Under the pieces are notes generated by a model. It did not search any database. It was not told the DNA's origin and worked only from the letters and a program-made list of their open reading frames with translations. The position numbers and the translations under genes were made by a program. 64,000 nucleotides of DNA from Sphingorhabdus sp. YGSMI21 (GTDB taxonomy: Bacteria > Pseudomonadota > Alphaproteobacteria > Sphingomonadales > Sphingomonadaceae). The DNA lies in the NCBI RefSeq assembly GCF_002776575.1, contig NZ_CP022548.1, positions 2,805,001 to 2,869,000 on the forward strand, read 5' to 3'. Of this stretch, positions 15,694-25,395 are shown in pieces (position 1 is the stretch's first letter; each line of letters starts with the position of its first letter).

Positions 15694-15728
15694 AGGGCGG
15701 GAGTGCATGGCACTGCCGCCCTTTTTTT
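15694..15728 (+). terminator. Rho-independent terminator of the cold-shock gene
   Basis: agggcgg (15694-15700) pairs with ccgccct (15716-15722), with an inner agtg / cact stem and a short loop, and leads straight into a run of seven T. It begins about 20 bp after the stop. Confidence 0.92.
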
Positions 15729-15748
15729 GTCTTGAATCTGGTCGGAAC

Positions 15749-16903
15749 CTATCCCCAGTCGAAGGACAGGCTGCCGCGATTGTACAGTTCGGCGAGTAGC
15801 TCGACCACAGCGTCCGACTTTCGCCATTCGGGATTGATAACAAATTGCTCCTGAGCGCACAGCATCTCGGCCAGCAACGCTGTTTCACCGGCGCAGGGAA
15901 AGCATTCCCCATCGATAAATAGCAGCAGCTTGCCTTCGTCCTCACGAACGAATGAAAAGCGGCTGGCGGGATTACGGAACAGCGGATGATCCTCCGTCAG
16001 CAAACCGCGCAGATGGTCGGTCTCGATCGCTTCCTCGGGGCGCCAGTCGGTTTCCGGATATCTCGGCGTGCTGCTATATTCCCCGAACCAGCGCGCAAAG
16101 GCCGCGCGATCCGCCAGTTTCTCTGTGATCATGGCATGCAGCCGGTCGATCGCGGCGGCGGGGATCTCCCCGGGATTGTCCTGGACCGATAGATCGGGAT
16201 CGCCATAGCGGTCATCATCGGTCATTTGCGGCAACAAGTCGTCGCACCAGCTGCCGATCAGTTCCTTGCGCGACGGCGAGCGAAAACCGATACTGTATGT
16301 CATGCAATCCCCACCTTTTGCGATGCCATTATGAGCGATGCCCGGCGGTACATAGAGCATGTCACCCGGGTTCAGAGTCCATTCCTCCTCGACGTCAAAA
16401 CCGGCGAGCAGCAGCAGGTCTTCATGCGAACGCAGGGCTGTCCGGTCATCGCACATGCCGCCAATCTGCCACCGGCGCTGGCCGAGACCCTGGACGAGAA
16501 ACACATCATAATGATCGAAATGCGGCCCAACTCCGCCCCCGTCGCTGGCAAAGCTGACCATGACATCGTCGATCCGCCAGTTGGGAATGAAGCGAAAAGG
16601 TGGGATCAGCGCGGCAACTTCGGTAACATGATGATCAACCGCTTGCACCAAAAGGGTCCAAGGCGATTTGCCGAGTTCTCCAAAGCGCGTTTCGGGCAGG
16701 GGGCCGTGCTCGGCATTCCAGTCGTCGCTCGATTGGGTAATCAGGCGCGATTCCACATGGTCCTCGCAGGCAAGGCCGGCCAATTCATCCGGAGACAGCG
16801 GGTTTTGCCACGACTGCCACGGATTTCGGATCAGCAGTGGGCGTTTCTGCCAGTAATCGCGCAGGAAAGCGGCGGTATCGAAATTGTTCAATTGCATCGG
16901 CAT
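15749..16903 (-). CDS. roxA: Ribosomal oxygenase of the RoxA/YcfD (JmjC cupin) family
   Basis: A 384-residue Fe(II)/2-oxoglutarate oxygenase. The N-terminal [11 protein letters not shown] and the JmjC motif [18 protein letters not shown] (the HxD iron ligands) are clear, with a second ligand His in VPPGIAHNG. The C-terminal dimerisation and winged-helix-like regions follow. E. coli YcfD/RoxA hydroxylates an arginine of ribosomal protein uL16; that substrate is inferred by family. It is divergent from the rRNA pseudouridine synthase at 17029 and follows the cold-shock gene, forming a ribosome-related cluster. Confidence 0.88.
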   Translation of the reverse strand: MPMQLNNFDTAAFLRDYWQKRPLLIRNPWQSWQNPLSPDELAGLACEDHVESRLITQSSDDWNAEHGPLPETRFGELGKSPWTLLVQAVDHHVTEVAALIPPFRFIPNWRIDDVMVSFASDGGGVGPHFDHYDVFLVQGLGQRRWQIGGMCDDRTALRSHEDLLLLAGFDVEEEWTLNPGDMLYVPPGIAHNGIAKGGDCMTYSIGFRSPSRKELIGSWCDDLLPQMTDDDRYGDPDLSVQDNPGEIPAAAIDRLHAMITEKLADRAAFARWFGEYSSTPRYPETDWRPEEAIETDHLRGLLTEDHPLFRNPASRFSFVREDEGKLLLFIDGECFPCAGETALLAEMLCAQEQFVINPEWRKSDAVVELLAELYNRGSLSFDWG

Positions 16904-17028
16904 GCGCTACACAATTTCGAGCCGGACCGGTAGTGATACCGGCAATCAACATCGGGCAGGCGCCATTACTTTGTTGGCGCCGCTGTTGTAACGTTGCCCA
17001 TTCCGCTCGTCGCTGCCAAAGGGGAGGC

Positions 17029-17574
17029 ATGGCAAAGCTGATCCTCTTCAACAAACCCTTTGGCGTTTTACCGCAATTCACCGATCGCGGCAGCGAGACC
17101 AAACGTCCGACGTTGTCGCATTTCATCGACGTTCCCGGCGTCTATCCAGCTGGCAGGCTCGACCGGGATAGCGAGGGACTGATGATGCTGACAGATGATG
17201 GCAAATTGCAGGCGCGGATATCGGACCCGAAATATAAGATGCCGAAAACCTATCTTGTCCAGGTTGAGGGAGAGGCCATGGAAGAGAGCCTCGATCAGTT
17301 GCGGACCGGTGTCGAACTGAAGGACGGTCTGACCAGGCCTGCGGAAGTCGAACGGATTGCAGACCCGGACCTCTGGCCCCGCGATCCCCCGATCCGGGTG
17401 CGGAAAAGCGTTCCCGATTGCTGGCTCAAACTCACCATAAGCGAAGGCCGGAACCGGCAGGTGCGCCGGATGACGGCTGCTGTCGGCCACCCCACGCTGC
17501 GGCTGGTGCGCTGGAGTATCGGAGAATGGACGCTAGAGGGATTGCAGCCTGGCGAGTGGCGGTCCGGCGAATAG
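17029..17574 (+). CDS. rluE: 23S rRNA pseudouridine synthase, RluE type
   Basis: A 181-residue stand-alone catalytic domain without an S4 domain. Motifs are [13 protein letters not shown] at the N terminus, the catalytic [14 protein letters not shown] (Asp in RLD) and [22 protein letters not shown] at the C terminus. This layout matches RluE, which makes pseudouridine 2457 in E. coli 23S rRNA; the exact position here is inferred. ATG at 17029 has a GGGGAGG ribosome binding site; the upstream extension of the frame is not used. Confidence 0.9.
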   Translation: MAKLILFNKPFGVLPQFTDRGSETKRPTLSHFIDVPGVYPAGRLDRDSEGLMMLTDDGKLQARISDPKYKMPKTYLVQVEGEAMEESLDQLRTGVELKDGLTRPAEVERIADPDLWPRDPPIRVRKSVPDCWLKLTISEGRNRQVRRMTAAVGHPTLRLVRWSIGEWTLEGLQPGEWRSGE

Positions 17575-17632
17575 GCCATTTGCGCTTGCCTGCTTTTTCG
17601 ATAGAATAGCCTATCGGGAGAGGGACAAAATA

Positions 17633-18598
17633 ATGAAAAAAATGATCCGGATCATTCTGCTGTTGCTGGTCGTGCTGGGTGCGGCCTTCTTCATTTTCCG
17701 GACGCCGGACACCGACCGCACCGAGATGATCGCCAAATATGGCAACGAAGCCTCGCGTTTTGTTGAAGATGGCCAGGGCGCAAAAATCCACTATCGCGAT
17801 GAAGGCAACAAGGATGGTCCCGCGCTGCTGCTGATCCACGGGTCTAACAGCCTGCTCCAGACATGGGAGCCGATGGTGGCTCTGCTGGGAGACAAATATC
17901 GCCTCATTTCGCTGGATCTATACGGCCATGGCCTGACCGGCCCTCATCCGGCCGGTGCCTATGATGCGGACACCAATATCGCGGCGGCGGTGCGGGTGCT
18001 TGATACTGTCGGTGTCGACCATGCCTATTGGATAGGCAACAGCATGGGTGGCTGGCTGACCTGGCGTGCCGGTCTGTCGGTGCCGGAGCGTATCTCGGGG
18101 CTGGTTCTGATTGATGCCTCAGGCGCGCAGGTCGCGGAAAAGATCAAACCCTATCTCGGTGCGAGACTGGCCCGGTCATCCATCGGGCAAATCTTGCTGC
18201 CGGAAATTACGCCGCGCTTTCTGGTCAAATCGTCACTGGAGGAAAATTTTGCCCAGCCAGAGCGACTGACGGAAGAACAGGTAGACCGCTATTGGGAATT
18301 GCTTCGCTTTCCCGGCAATCGCAAAGCGGCAGTGGACCGGGGCAAGACCCCGCGCCAGCCTGAAAAATGGGACGAGGTCGGTACTCTGGAAATGCCTGTG
18401 TTGTTGCTCTGGGGAGAACAGGACCGGGTCATTCCCGTGTCTCATGCCCGTGCATTTGAAGCCGCTATCCCGGACAGCAAGCTGATTATCTATGCCGATG
18501 CCGGCCATCTGCCTATGGAAGAAACGCCGGAGCAGGTGGCAAAGGATATTGATGTCTGGATACAGGGCCTGGCCGGAGCGGCGGCTGGACCGGAATAA
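17633..18598 (+). CDS. Alpha/beta hydrolase, membrane-anchored or exported
   Basis: A 321-residue hydrolase. An N-terminal hydrophobic segment (residues 4-22) probably anchors or exports it. The fold shows the oxyanion segment LLIHGSNSLLQTW, the nucleophile elbow GNSMGG (Ser about 137), LWGEQDRVIP carrying the acid, and DAGHLPMEE with the catalytic His. The substrate is unknown. It converges on ung, with 24 bp between the stops. Confidence 0.9.
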   Translation: MKKMIRIILLLLVVLGAAFFIFRTPDTDRTEMIAKYGNEASRFVEDGQGAKIHYRDEGNKDGPALLLIHGSNSLLQTWEPMVALLGDKYRLISLDLYGHGLTGPHPAGAYDADTNIAAAVRVLDTVGVDHAYWIGNSMGGWLTWRAGLSVPERISGLVLIDASGAQVAEKIKPYLGARLARSSIGQILLPEITPRFLVKSSLEENFAQPERLTEEQVDRYWELLRFPGNRKAAVDRGKTPRQPEKWDEVGTLEMPVLLLWGEQDRVIPVSHARAFEAAIPDSKLIIYADAGHLPMEETPEQVAKDIDVWIQGLAGAAAGPE

Positions 18599-18622
18599 CA
18601 TCAAGACCGTGTCGGAATTGGG

Positions 18623-19327
18623 CTAAAGGCCGACGTCGGGCAGGCTCCAGTCGATCGGCGCCATTCCGTTTTGTTCCAGAAACGCATTGGTCTTGCTGAA
18701 ATGCTTGCAACCGAAGAACCCGTTATAAGCGGACAGCGGCGAGGGGTGGGGCGCTTTCAACACCAGATGGTGGCCGCCCTGTTCAACGCTCTGTACGAAG
18801 GAGGCCTTTTTCTGGGCATAGCTTCCCCATAGCAGAAACACGACCGGTTCCGGCTTTGCCGCGATCAGGCGGATGATGGCATCTGTAAATTTCTCCCAAC
18901 CCTTGCCGCGATGGGACGCGGCATTGGCCATTTCAACCGTCAGGACGCTGTTGAGCAGCAGGACGCCCTGCTTGGCCCAATGTTCGAGAAAACCATGGGC
19001 TGGACGGGGCAGGCCGAGATCGCTTTCCAGTTCCTTGTAGATATTGACCAGCGATGGCGGCGGGCGAACACCCGGTTGTACGCTGAAGCACAAGCCGTGC
19101 GCCTGTCCCGGACCATGGTAGGGATCCTGGCCCAATATCACGACCCGGACCTTGTCGAGCGGGGTGAGGTCAAGGGCGCGAAAATATTCCTCGCCTTTCG
19201 GGTAAATCTGTTTGCCGGCCGCTTTTTCCTGCAGCAAAAATTCCCGTAAACCGGCCATATATTCACTGGTGAATTCTTTGGCGAGCGGCTCTTTCCAGCT
19301 ATCGTTCAATTGGACACGGTCATTCAT
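18623..19327 (-). CDS. ung: Uracil-DNA glycosylase (family 1)
   Basis: A 234-residue DNA repair enzyme that removes uracil from DNA. Motifs: [21 protein letters not shown] with catalytic Asp68, [10 protein letters not shown], and the Leu-loop [20 protein letters not shown] with the catalytic His. The open frame extends to 19552, but the family's usual length and the normal N terminus fit ATG at 19327. A SMUG2-type glycosylase gene is also present at 1967. Confidence 0.97.
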   Translation of the reverse strand: MNDRVQLNDSWKEPLAKEFTSEYMAGLREFLLQEKAAGKQIYPKGEEYFRALDLTPLDKVRVVILGQDPYHGPGQAHGLCFSVQPGVRPPPSLVNIYKELESDLGLPRPAHGFLEHWAKQGVLLLNSVLTVEMANAASHRGKGWEKFTDAIIRLIAAKPEPVVFLLWGSYAQKKASFVQSVEQGGHHLVLKAPHPSPLSAYNGFFGCKHFSKTNAFLEQNGMAPIDWSLPDVGL

Positions 19328-19460
19328 ATCCGGTTGATAGCAAGCCCGAATTGATAGGCAAGGCATGATCGACCCGGCTTGCCAGTTTCGCTTGGGGAGA
19401 TTACCGTCACCTTTCAGACGCCACCAGAAGGCGCGAGCGCAAAAGGAACAAGTTCTTCCC

Positions 19461-20594
19461 ATGACCGACAGCAATATTCCCGTCATTTCCGCAACCGGCC
19501 TTTTCACGCCGGAGAACAGCATAAGCAACGAGGAACTGGTGGCCAGTTTCAATGCCTATGTTGATCTGACAAACCGTCAAAATGCCGACGCTATCGCAGC
19601 AGGGGATGCTGAAGAACTGCAGCACAGCTCGGTTGAATTCATCGAGAAGGCATCGGGGATCAAGTCGCGTTTTGTGCTGTCCAAGGACCCTATTCTTGAT
19701 CCCGAAGTCATGTGCCCCCGCTTGCCGGAGAGACCCGACAGCGAAATATCCATCTTGGCCGAAATAGGTGTCAAAGCCGCGCTGCAGGCGCTGCAACGGG
19801 CAGGGCGCAAACCGGAGGATGTCGATGCGGTGCTATGCGCATGTTCGAACCTTCAGCGCGCCTACCCGGCCATTGCTGTCGAAATTCAGGATGCTCTCGG
19901 CATGGAAGACGGTTTCGGTTTCGATATGAATGTCGCCTGTTCCTCCGCGACCTTCGGCATCCAGACCGCAGCAGACTATATCCGCTCGGGCAGCGCCAGA
20001 TCGGTGCTGGTTATCAATCCGGAGATTTGCTCCGGCCATCTCAACTGGCGCGACCGCGACAGCCATTTTATCTTCGGTGACGTGGCGACGGCGATCCTTG
20101 TCGAGGCCAAGGATATTGCGCCGGCCCAGCATTGGGAAATCGTCGGAACAAAGCTCAAGACGCAGTTTTCGAACAATATCCGCAACAACTTTGGTTTCCT
20201 TAACCGTACCCATCCGGAAACCCGCGACAACAAGGATAAGCTGTTCGTTCAGGAGGGGCGAAAGGTTTTCAAGGAAGTGGTGCCCATGGTAGCCAACATG
20301 ATCAACGAACAGACCGATCGGCTCGGCATCGAGGCCGGAGCATTGCGCCGTCTCTGGCTGCATCAGGCAAATGCCGGGATGAACCGGCTGATTGCCCAGC
20401 GGGTGCTGGGGCATGAAGCGAGCGATGACGAAAGCCCGACCGTCCTCGACACATATGCGAATACGTCCTCGGCCGGTTCGATCATCGCCTTTCACAAGCA
20501 TAGCGCCGATCTGGTTGAAGGAGACATCGGCCTGATCTGTTCTTTCGGGGCGGGTTATTCGGCCGGAACGGTTTTCGTACGCAAGGTTGCGTGA
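19461..20594 (+). CDS. Beta-ketoacyl-ACP synthase III-like enzyme (DarB-like)
   Basis: A 377-residue thiolase-fold condensing enzyme with the Cys-His-Asn triad: Cys160 in [10 protein letters not shown], His301 in [10 protein letters not shown] and Asn334 in YANTSSAGS. It is longer than FabH by an insertion after the N-terminal strand (about residues 30-60). This resembles the DarB/PqsD-like branch that condenses acyl thioesters for lipid or resorcinol products rather than starting fatty-acid synthesis. No partner cyclase or ACP gene is adjacent, so the product is unknown. ATG at 19461 follows AAAAGGA. It precedes a GFA protein gene by 15 bp. Confidence 0.88.
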   Translation: MTDSNIPVISATGLFTPENSISNEELVASFNAYVDLTNRQNADAIAAGDAEELQHSSVEFIEKASGIKSRFVLSKDPILDPEVMCPRLPERPDSEISILAEIGVKAALQALQRAGRKPEDVDAVLCACSNLQRAYPAIAVEIQDALGMEDGFGFDMNVACSSATFGIQTAADYIRSGSARSVLVINPEICSGHLNWRDRDSHFIFGDVATAILVEAKDIAPAQHWEIVGTKLKTQFSNNIRNNFGFLNRTHPETRDNKDKLFVQEGRKVFKEVVPMVANMINEQTDRLGIEAGALRRLWLHQANAGMNRLIAQRVLGHEASDDESPTVLDTYANTSSAGSIIAFHKHSADLVEGDIGLICSFGAGYSAGTVFVRKVA

Positions 20595-20609
20595 TCAGGG
20601 AGAATTGAG

Positions 20610-21014
20610 ATGACAATGACAGGCCAGTGCCTATGCGGCGCGGTGAGCTACACGATCGAGGGCGATCTGCAGATGTGCGGCGTCTGTCATTGTAAGAACT
20701 GCCAGCGACAGGCAGGCAGTTCCTATTCGGTTCTCTTTGCGGTCGCGGACGAGCAGATCGTGATCGAGGGTGTTCTCACGACCTATGATGATCATGCCGA
20801 CAGCGGAAATGTGGTCCATCGCCATTTCTGCGGCATCTGCGGGTCACCGGTAAAAACCTCGCTGCCGACCCAGCCTGGGGTAACCTTCATCAAGGCAGGA
20901 ACGCTGGATGATACCAGCGTGCTGCATCCGCAAATCCATTTCTGGACCGGTAGCAAACAGCCCTGGGTCGAGATTGATTCCGATGTCCCGCAGATAGAGG
21001 GAAATCCGGGGTGA
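20610..21014 (+). CDS. GFA/CENP-V domain protein
   Basis: A 134-residue protein with the GFA zinc-binding cysteines: GQCLCGAVSY at the start, CGVCHCKNCQRQ at about residues 24-35 and HFCGICGSPV near residue 75. Function is uncertain as for most members. It lies 15 bp after the KAS III-like gene and its stop overlaps the next start (GTGA), indicating a three-gene operon. Confidence 0.88.
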   Translation: MTMTGQCLCGAVSYTIEGDLQMCGVCHCKNCQRQAGSSYSVLFAVADEQIVIEGVLTTYDDHADSGNVVHRHFCGICGSPVKTSLPTQPGVTFIKAGTLDDTSVLHPQIHFWTGSKQPWVEIDSDVPQIEGNPG

Positions 21015-21574
21015 CTATGCGCAGGGCAATGATGGTAACGACCCTCGTCCTGGTGATGCTGTCCGGATGTGCTGCACCGGTCGAAAAACCCCAACCGGAT
21101 GAAACCGAAGAAGCGGCACCGGTTGTTGCAATAGTCCTACAGCCAGACGGGATTGCCTCGGGAGAAGGGGAGCGTTTCTCTTACGGTACCGACAAAAGCA
21201 CTGTTATCGCGAAGCTGGAAGAATATGGTCCGGTCCATCAGAACAGCAATGAAGAGTGCGGCGCCGGGCCGATGGAATTCGCTTCCTCCGCCGCAACCGG
21301 TCTGACGACCAATTTTCAGGATGAGAAGCTCGTCGGCTGGTATTTTGACGGTGATGCAAAGTCGGCAATGACAGATCGGAATATCAGCGTGGGATCTACC
21401 CGAGCCGAACTGGAAGCGGCTATGCCAATCGAGATGCAACCGGACAGCACGCTCGGTATCGAATTTTTCTCCGGCTCTGGCGAAGATGGATTTATCGGCG
21501 GTTTTCTTTCGGACAACGGCGCGACTCCGACCGTCGATAGTCTCTATTCAGGCACCAACTGCTTTTTCCGCTGA
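21011..21574 (+). CDS. Putative lipoprotein, 187 aa
   Basis: An exported protein of unknown function. The N terminus MVTTLVLVMLSGCAAPVEKP is a lipoprotein signal ending in Cys. The mature domain has TDKSTVIAKLEEYG, then NEECGAGPMEFASSAATGLTTNF, an internal repeat-like hydrophobic pattern and a second Cys pair (GAGP and TNCFF). The frame begins with GTG at 21011, overlapping the GFA stop; ATG at 21017 is the alternative. Translational coupling favours GTG. Confidence 0.75.
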   Translation: MTMRRAMMVTTLVLVMLSGCAAPVEKPQPDETEEAAPVVAIVLQPDGIASGEGERFSYGTDKSTVIAKLEEYGPVHQNSNEECGAGPMEFASSAATGLTTNFQDEKLVGWYFDGDAKSAMTDRNISVGSTRAELEAAMPIEMQPDSTLGIEFFSGSGEDGFIGGFLSDNGATPTVDSLYSGTNCFFR

Positions 21575-21603
21575 CCGGTGGTGCAGCATTTTCGGAGGAC
21601 GAT

Positions 21604-22509
21604 ATGATCAGTTTACGGGCGCGCCTGCTATTTGCCATTGTCCGGCTTTCGCGGTTGAAGAATTATTTGCTGAAACCCGGCCGGGCCGAAAAATATATCG
21701 CCCGGGATCATGCCCGGGGGCCCGCGTCGCCGGTGCGCTGGCTGCGCAAACATTGTGATATCGAAAAGAGCGAGATTGACGGCCAGCCGCTCTATCGGCT
21801 CCGCCCGAAAGAGAACGGGACGTTTCTGCACATCTTCTATCTTCATGGCGGCGGCTATGCCTTCAACATTGTCTCGCTACACTGGCATTTTATCAAGAAA
21901 CTGATCCGCAAAACCGGCGCGAGCGTCACCGTGCCCATCTATCCCTTGTCCCCCGAAAATAAATGGGACCGCAGCTATGCAATGGTGATGGAGGCATTCC
22001 GGCAAGCTGTTTCGCGCCATGGTGCAGAGAATATCGTGGTGATGGGTGATAGCGCGGGCGGCGGATTCTCTCTTGGCCTGTCCCAGATGCTGCGGGACGA
22101 GGGCAAGGCGTTGCCGGCCAAGCTGGTGCTGCTCAGCCCCTATCTGGATCAAACTGCTGCCGACGCGACACAGGCGGAGCTGGAAAAGACCGACGTGCTG
22201 ATCTCGGTCGAGGGAATTCGCCGCCTCGGGTCCTGGTGGATGCGCGAAGGCGAGGACCCTGCCATGTTCCCGGCCAGCCCGTTATTTGCGCCGCTGGATC
22301 GATTGCCACCGATGCTGGTGTTTGCCGGAACAGACGAGGTGTTGCTGGCGGACTCCCTTCGTCTGAAACAGAAGGGCGACGAGTGCGGGGCCAATATCGA
22401 GCTGAAACTCTACGACCGGATGCAGCATGTCTGGATGCTGCTTCCCATTCCCGAGGCCAAAAAGGCATTGAACGAAATTACCGGATTTCTGCTCGCTTCG
22501 AAAAGCTGA
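21604..22509 (+). CDS. Alpha/beta hydrolase, HSL-type esterase/lipase
   Basis: A 301-residue esterase of the hormone-sensitive-lipase family. The oxyanion HGGG motif appears in YLHGGGYAF, the nucleophile in VVMGDSAGGGFSLG, the acid in FAGTDEVLLADS and the His in YDRMQHVWMLLP. It probably hydrolyses short-chain acyl esters. A GGAGGA ribosome binding site precedes the ATG. It could be transcribed with the preceding lipoprotein gene (30 bp gap) and converges on the enoyl-CoA hydratase gene. Confidence 0.92.
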   Translation: MISLRARLLFAIVRLSRLKNYLLKPGRAEKYIARDHARGPASPVRWLRKHCDIEKSEIDGQPLYRLRPKENGTFLHIFYLHGGGYAFNIVSLHWHFIKKLIRKTGASVTVPIYPLSPENKWDRSYAMVMEAFRQAVSRHGAENIVVMGDSAGGGFSLGLSQMLRDEGKALPAKLVLLSPYLDQTAADATQAELEKTDVLISVEGIRRLGSWWMREGEDPAMFPASPLFAPLDRLPPMLVFAGTDEVLLADSLRLKQKGDECGANIELKLYDRMQHVWMLLPIPEAKKALNEITGFLLASKS

Positions 22510-22511
22510 AG

Positions 22512-23288
22512 TCAGGCTTTCAGGGCCCGGCCCCGTTCAATCACCGCCAGCCGGCGTTGCTCGACATCTTCCGCCGTCACATTGCCGTTCCAGGCGTCGG
22601 TGGTCTGTTTCTCCAGCGCCAGCGCGTCTCTGAAATTTCGGTCATAGCCGTCGAAGATCAGCTTCTTGTACGCTTTGAGAAATTGTGGATCGATACTGGC
22701 CATATCCGCTGCCAGGGCGCGCGCTTTGGGCATCAGCTCATCCGGTGCGTAGACATGGTTGACCAGACCCCAGTCGCACGCCGTCTGGGCATCGAGAAAC
22801 TGGCCTGTAAAGCTCAGTTCGCAGGCTCGGGAGAGGCCGATGAAGCGAGACAGTTTCTGGGACAGGCCCCAGCCGGGTATGATCCCGACGCGCGCGTGGG
22901 TGTCGGCAAAACGGGCGTTGGTCGAGGCGATACGGATATCGCAGGCGAGGGCCAGTTCGAAACCGCCGGTGATCGCGACGCCATTGATTGCACAAATGAC
23001 GGGAACGTTTAGCGACTGCAGCGCCCGGCACGGGTTGCGCGCTGGATTCTGGTCGGTGGCCGCACCGAGGCCCTGTTCGCCCAGTTCCTTGAGATCAAGA
23101 CCGGCGGTGAAGGCCCGCTCGCCCGCACCGGTCACGATAACAGCCCGAATATCTTCATCCCGGGAAATATTCTGGCAAGCGTCAAACAATTCTGTGCGCA
23201 ATGCATGGGACAGGGCGTTCATCGCCTCCGGGCGGTTGAGCGTGATGGTTGCAATTCCGTCGGCCTTTTCCAGCAATATCAGGGCCAT
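22512..23288 (-). CDS. Enoyl-CoA hydratase/isomerase family protein
   Basis: A 258-residue crotonase-fold enzyme. The oxyanion-hole segments AFTAGLDLKELGEQG and CAINGVAITGGFELALACD are clear, followed by FADTHARVGIIPGWGLSQKLSRFIG. The catalytic Glu pair is not complete (VGIIPGWGLS where hydratases have an acidic residue), so it may be another crotonase-family activity. Its start shares one base with the stop of the upstream SDR gene (TGATG), placing it last in a four-gene operon. Confidence 0.9.
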   Translation of the reverse strand: MALILLEKADGIATITLNRPEAMNALSHALRTELFDACQNISRDEDIRAVIVTGAGERAFTAGLDLKELGEQGLGAATDQNPARNPCRALQSLNVPVICAINGVAITGGFELALACDIRIASTNARFADTHARVGIIPGWGLSQKLSRFIGLSRACELSFTGQFLDAQTACDWGLVNHVYAPDELMPKARALAADMASIDPQFLKAYKKLIFDGYDRNFRDALALEKQTTDAWNGNVTAEDVEQRRLAVIERGRALKA

Positions 23289-24112
23289 CAGTCGCTCTCT
23301 CCCGCTTCATATTTTTCCGCTATCTGTGCGCCCAGCGCTGCCGTCATGGCAAAACATTGCTCCGGATCGCTCTGCCGCAACAGTGCAATTTGCTGTTCCA
23401 TTCCTTCGGCGATCAGCAGTTCCGGAACCTTGTTGGCGACGGCGTCGAGTATCTGGCGGGCACATTCATCAGGCTCCATACCATTGTCGATCGCAGCATC
23501 GGATTTCCCGCGGCGTTCTCCCTCTTTGGTGAGCGCGTTGCGCGAGACGTTGGTGCGGATTGATCCCGGCAGGATGTTGGTCACATGGATATTGTGGAGT
23601 TTCTCGGTCTCGGCGCGCAGGGCATCCATATAGCCGATCAGCCCGTGTTTGGCGGCGCAATAGGCGGTACGGAGTGGGACACCGACACGACCCGCCACGG
23701 AGCTGATCCCGACAATATGTCCGCCACCGGCTTCTATCATGTGCGGCAGCAGCAGCTGGGTCAGCCAGATCGGGGCGAGCAAATCGACATTGATGATTTT
23801 GTGATGAACATCGGGATGGGTGTCGAGCGCCAGACTGCGCTGGCTGATGCCCGCATTGTTGACCAGAATGTCGACCTTGCCCTTCCAGGCGCGCGCTTCC
23901 TCGACCTTTGCGGGCAGGGCGTCATAGTCGGTGGTTTCGAAGGGCAAGATCAAAGTCTCGGCCTTGATGCCGGCAGCGACTTGATCGAGCGCTTCGGTGC
24001 GGCGGCCCGACAAGATGATATGCGCGCCCTCATTGGCAAAGGCCTTGGCCAGCGCCTCGCCAATCCCGGAGGATGCTCCGGTGATCCAGACAATTTTACC
24101 CTCGAATGTCAT
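23288..24112 (-). CDS. Short-chain dehydrogenase/reductase
   Basis: A 274-residue NAD(P)-dependent oxidoreductase. The Rossmann motif ITGASSGIGEALA lies at about residues 9-21, NNAGIS at about 82-87, the catalytic Ser in VGISSVAGRVG and the YCAAKHG (YxxxK) motif. Its arrangement resembles DHRS7-like SDRs. The substrate is not predictable; the neighbouring enoyl-CoA hydratase suggests acyl or fatty-acid metabolism. The start at ATG 24112 overlaps the preceding gene by ATGA. Confidence 0.93.
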   Translation of the reverse strand: MTFEGKIVWITGASSGIGEALAKAFANEGAHIILSGRRTEALDQVAAGIKAETLILPFETTDYDALPAKVEEARAWKGKVDILVNNAGISQRSLALDTHPDVHHKIINVDLLAPIWLTQLLLPHMIEAGGGHIVGISSVAGRVGVPLRTAYCAAKHGLIGYMDALRAETEKLHNIHVTNILPGSIRTNVSRNALTKEGERRGKSDAAIDNGMEPDECARQILDAVANKVPELLIAEGMEQQIALLRQSDPEQCFAMTAALGAQIAEKYEAGESD

Positions 24113-24501
24113 AAGTCCGCTCCTGTTTCTGCCGCTTTGCATTTTTTCCAGCCGACATAGCAGAGCGCCAGCATGATCACATTGCCCACCGCGTCAAGCA
24201 GCCCGATGCTGGTGAACACCGGATCGTGGAAGGTGAAATAATAGTTGAACCCGAAAAAGGGCAGCAGCGCGATGCCGTAGACCAGGAAGGTCAGCGACGA
24301 GAAGCGCGAAAAGGCGGCGAAGAGACCTGACAGCAGGGCCTGCGCGCCGAAACAGGCGACGGCAAACGGCAAGATGCGTCCGCCTTCGCGATATTCGGGC
24401 AGAAAGGTTGTATCGATCACATGCTGGGGGAAGAAGGCCGCCCAACCGCCGAGAATGAAAAACACCAGCGCGATGAAAAACTGAATGCGCTTCGGTGTCA
24501 T
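24109..24501 (-). CDS. Small multi-pass membrane protein, 130 aa
   Basis: Four predicted transmembrane segments: IQFFIALVFFILGGWAAFF, AVACFGAQALLSGLFAAF, SLTFLVYGIALLPFFGF and GLLDAVGNVIMLALCYVGW. No family was recognised with certainty; similar short proteins occur beside SDR genes in sphingomonads (recollection, not checked). ATG at 24501 is preferred over GTG at 24507. Its stop overlaps the SDR start by ATGA. Confidence 0.75.
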   Translation of the reverse strand: MTPKRIQFFIALVFFILGGWAAFFPQHVIDTTFLPEYREGGRILPFAVACFGAQALLSGLFAAFSRFSSLTFLVYGIALLPFFGFNYYFTFHDPVFTSIGLLDAVGNVIMLALCYVGWKKCKAAETGADL

Positions 24502-24515
24502 GCTCACTCTGCCGG

Positions 24516-24833
24516 TTAAGCGCTTTTGCCAGTCTTTGGCGCATCATCGCCGAGGTCTTCGAACCAGGCTTCGACTTCGCCGTTCAGCTTGATCAGCAGC
24601 GGATTGCCCTTGCGATCCATTGTTTTGCCCGCCTGGACCTTGACCCAGCCTTCGGAAACGCAATATTCCTCAATATTATGTTTGCGGTCGCCGCGAAAAT
24701 TGATCCCGATGCCGCGGGATAGCAATTCGCCACCATAATGCGGGCTGCGCGGATTGATGGCGAGGCGGTCGGGCGGCGTGTCCGGTCCAGCTGCTGCGTT
24801 ATCGGCCTGATCGGGTTTTTGTTCGTCGGTCAT
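24516..24833 (-). CDS. DUF3297 family protein
   Basis: A 105-residue soluble protein with the conserved core DRLAINPRSPHYGGELLSRGIGINF, EEYCVSEGWVKVQAGKTMDRKGNPL and a C-terminal EAWFEDL. DUF3297 proteins are widespread in proteobacteria and uncharacterised. The first 20 residues are Asp/Ala/Pro-rich and disordered. It is the likely first gene of the operon that continues with the membrane protein, SDR and enoyl-CoA hydratase (14 bp gap). Confidence 0.88.
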   Translation of the reverse strand: MTDEQKPDQADNAAAGPDTPPDRLAINPRSPHYGGELLSRGIGINFRGDRKHNIEEYCVSEGWVKVQAGKTMDRKGNPLLIKLNGEVEAWFEDLGDDAPKTGKSA

Positions 24834-24927
24834 GATAAATACTCGTTCTCTGAAGTTGAGTGCGCTTTGCCATAACCTTCGCGAAAATCAAACAGCTGTT
24901 GTCCAATGAGATATCCGAAGGCAGGCT

Positions 24928-25395
24928 TCAGCTGAAGATGTCTCCGACATTCTCGGTCATCTTGGGATCGCGGCCATATTTATTGTCACCCTTTTTGCCG
25001 CCGAAGCACATGAAAATCAAAATCGCGAGGCCGGGCAGGGTAAAAATGACGGTCCCGATGTACAGAAGGATGCCAACGAATCCCGGGACGCCTTGATCGT
25101 GGAAACGCCGTGTTACGAGCGCTGCGTTCGGGATCAGCATCGCCAGCCAGAATAAGCCCCATATTGCCATGAATATCATGACTATTATGACATTAATTGG
25201 AGGAACTTGTCGAGATTCAGGATCTAGGGTGATTCCGGTTGCTGCCGCGAACATCGTTTGTCCAAGCAGAAAAAAGATGGCAAAAAACGCAATATGGATC
25301 AGGAACTGGAACAGAAAAAACATCCAGAATTCCCTGCGCCGGGAGCGGCCGCTAAAATCTGCATAGCGCCTGAGTGGAAGCAGCATCCATTTCAC
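24928..25395 (-). CDS. DUF805 domain membrane protein
   Basis: A 155-residue inner-membrane protein. The DUF805 hallmark RYADFSGRSRRREFWMFFLF opens the protein. Three or four hydrophobic segments follow (for example FFAIFFLLGQTMF, VIIVMIFMAIWGLFWLAML and YIGTVIFTLPGLAILIFMC), with RRFHDQGVPG between. Function is unknown. The start is GTG at 25395, with GGAGAAAGAG upstream. It stands alone. Confidence 0.88.
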   Translation of the reverse strand: MKWMLLPLRRYADFSGRSRRREFWMFFLFQFLIHIAFFAIFFLLGQTMFAAATGITLDPESRQVPPINVIIVMIFMAIWGLFWLAMLIPNAALVTRRFHDQGVPGFVGILLYIGTVIFTLPGLAILIFMCFGGKKGDNKYGRDPKMTENVGDIFS

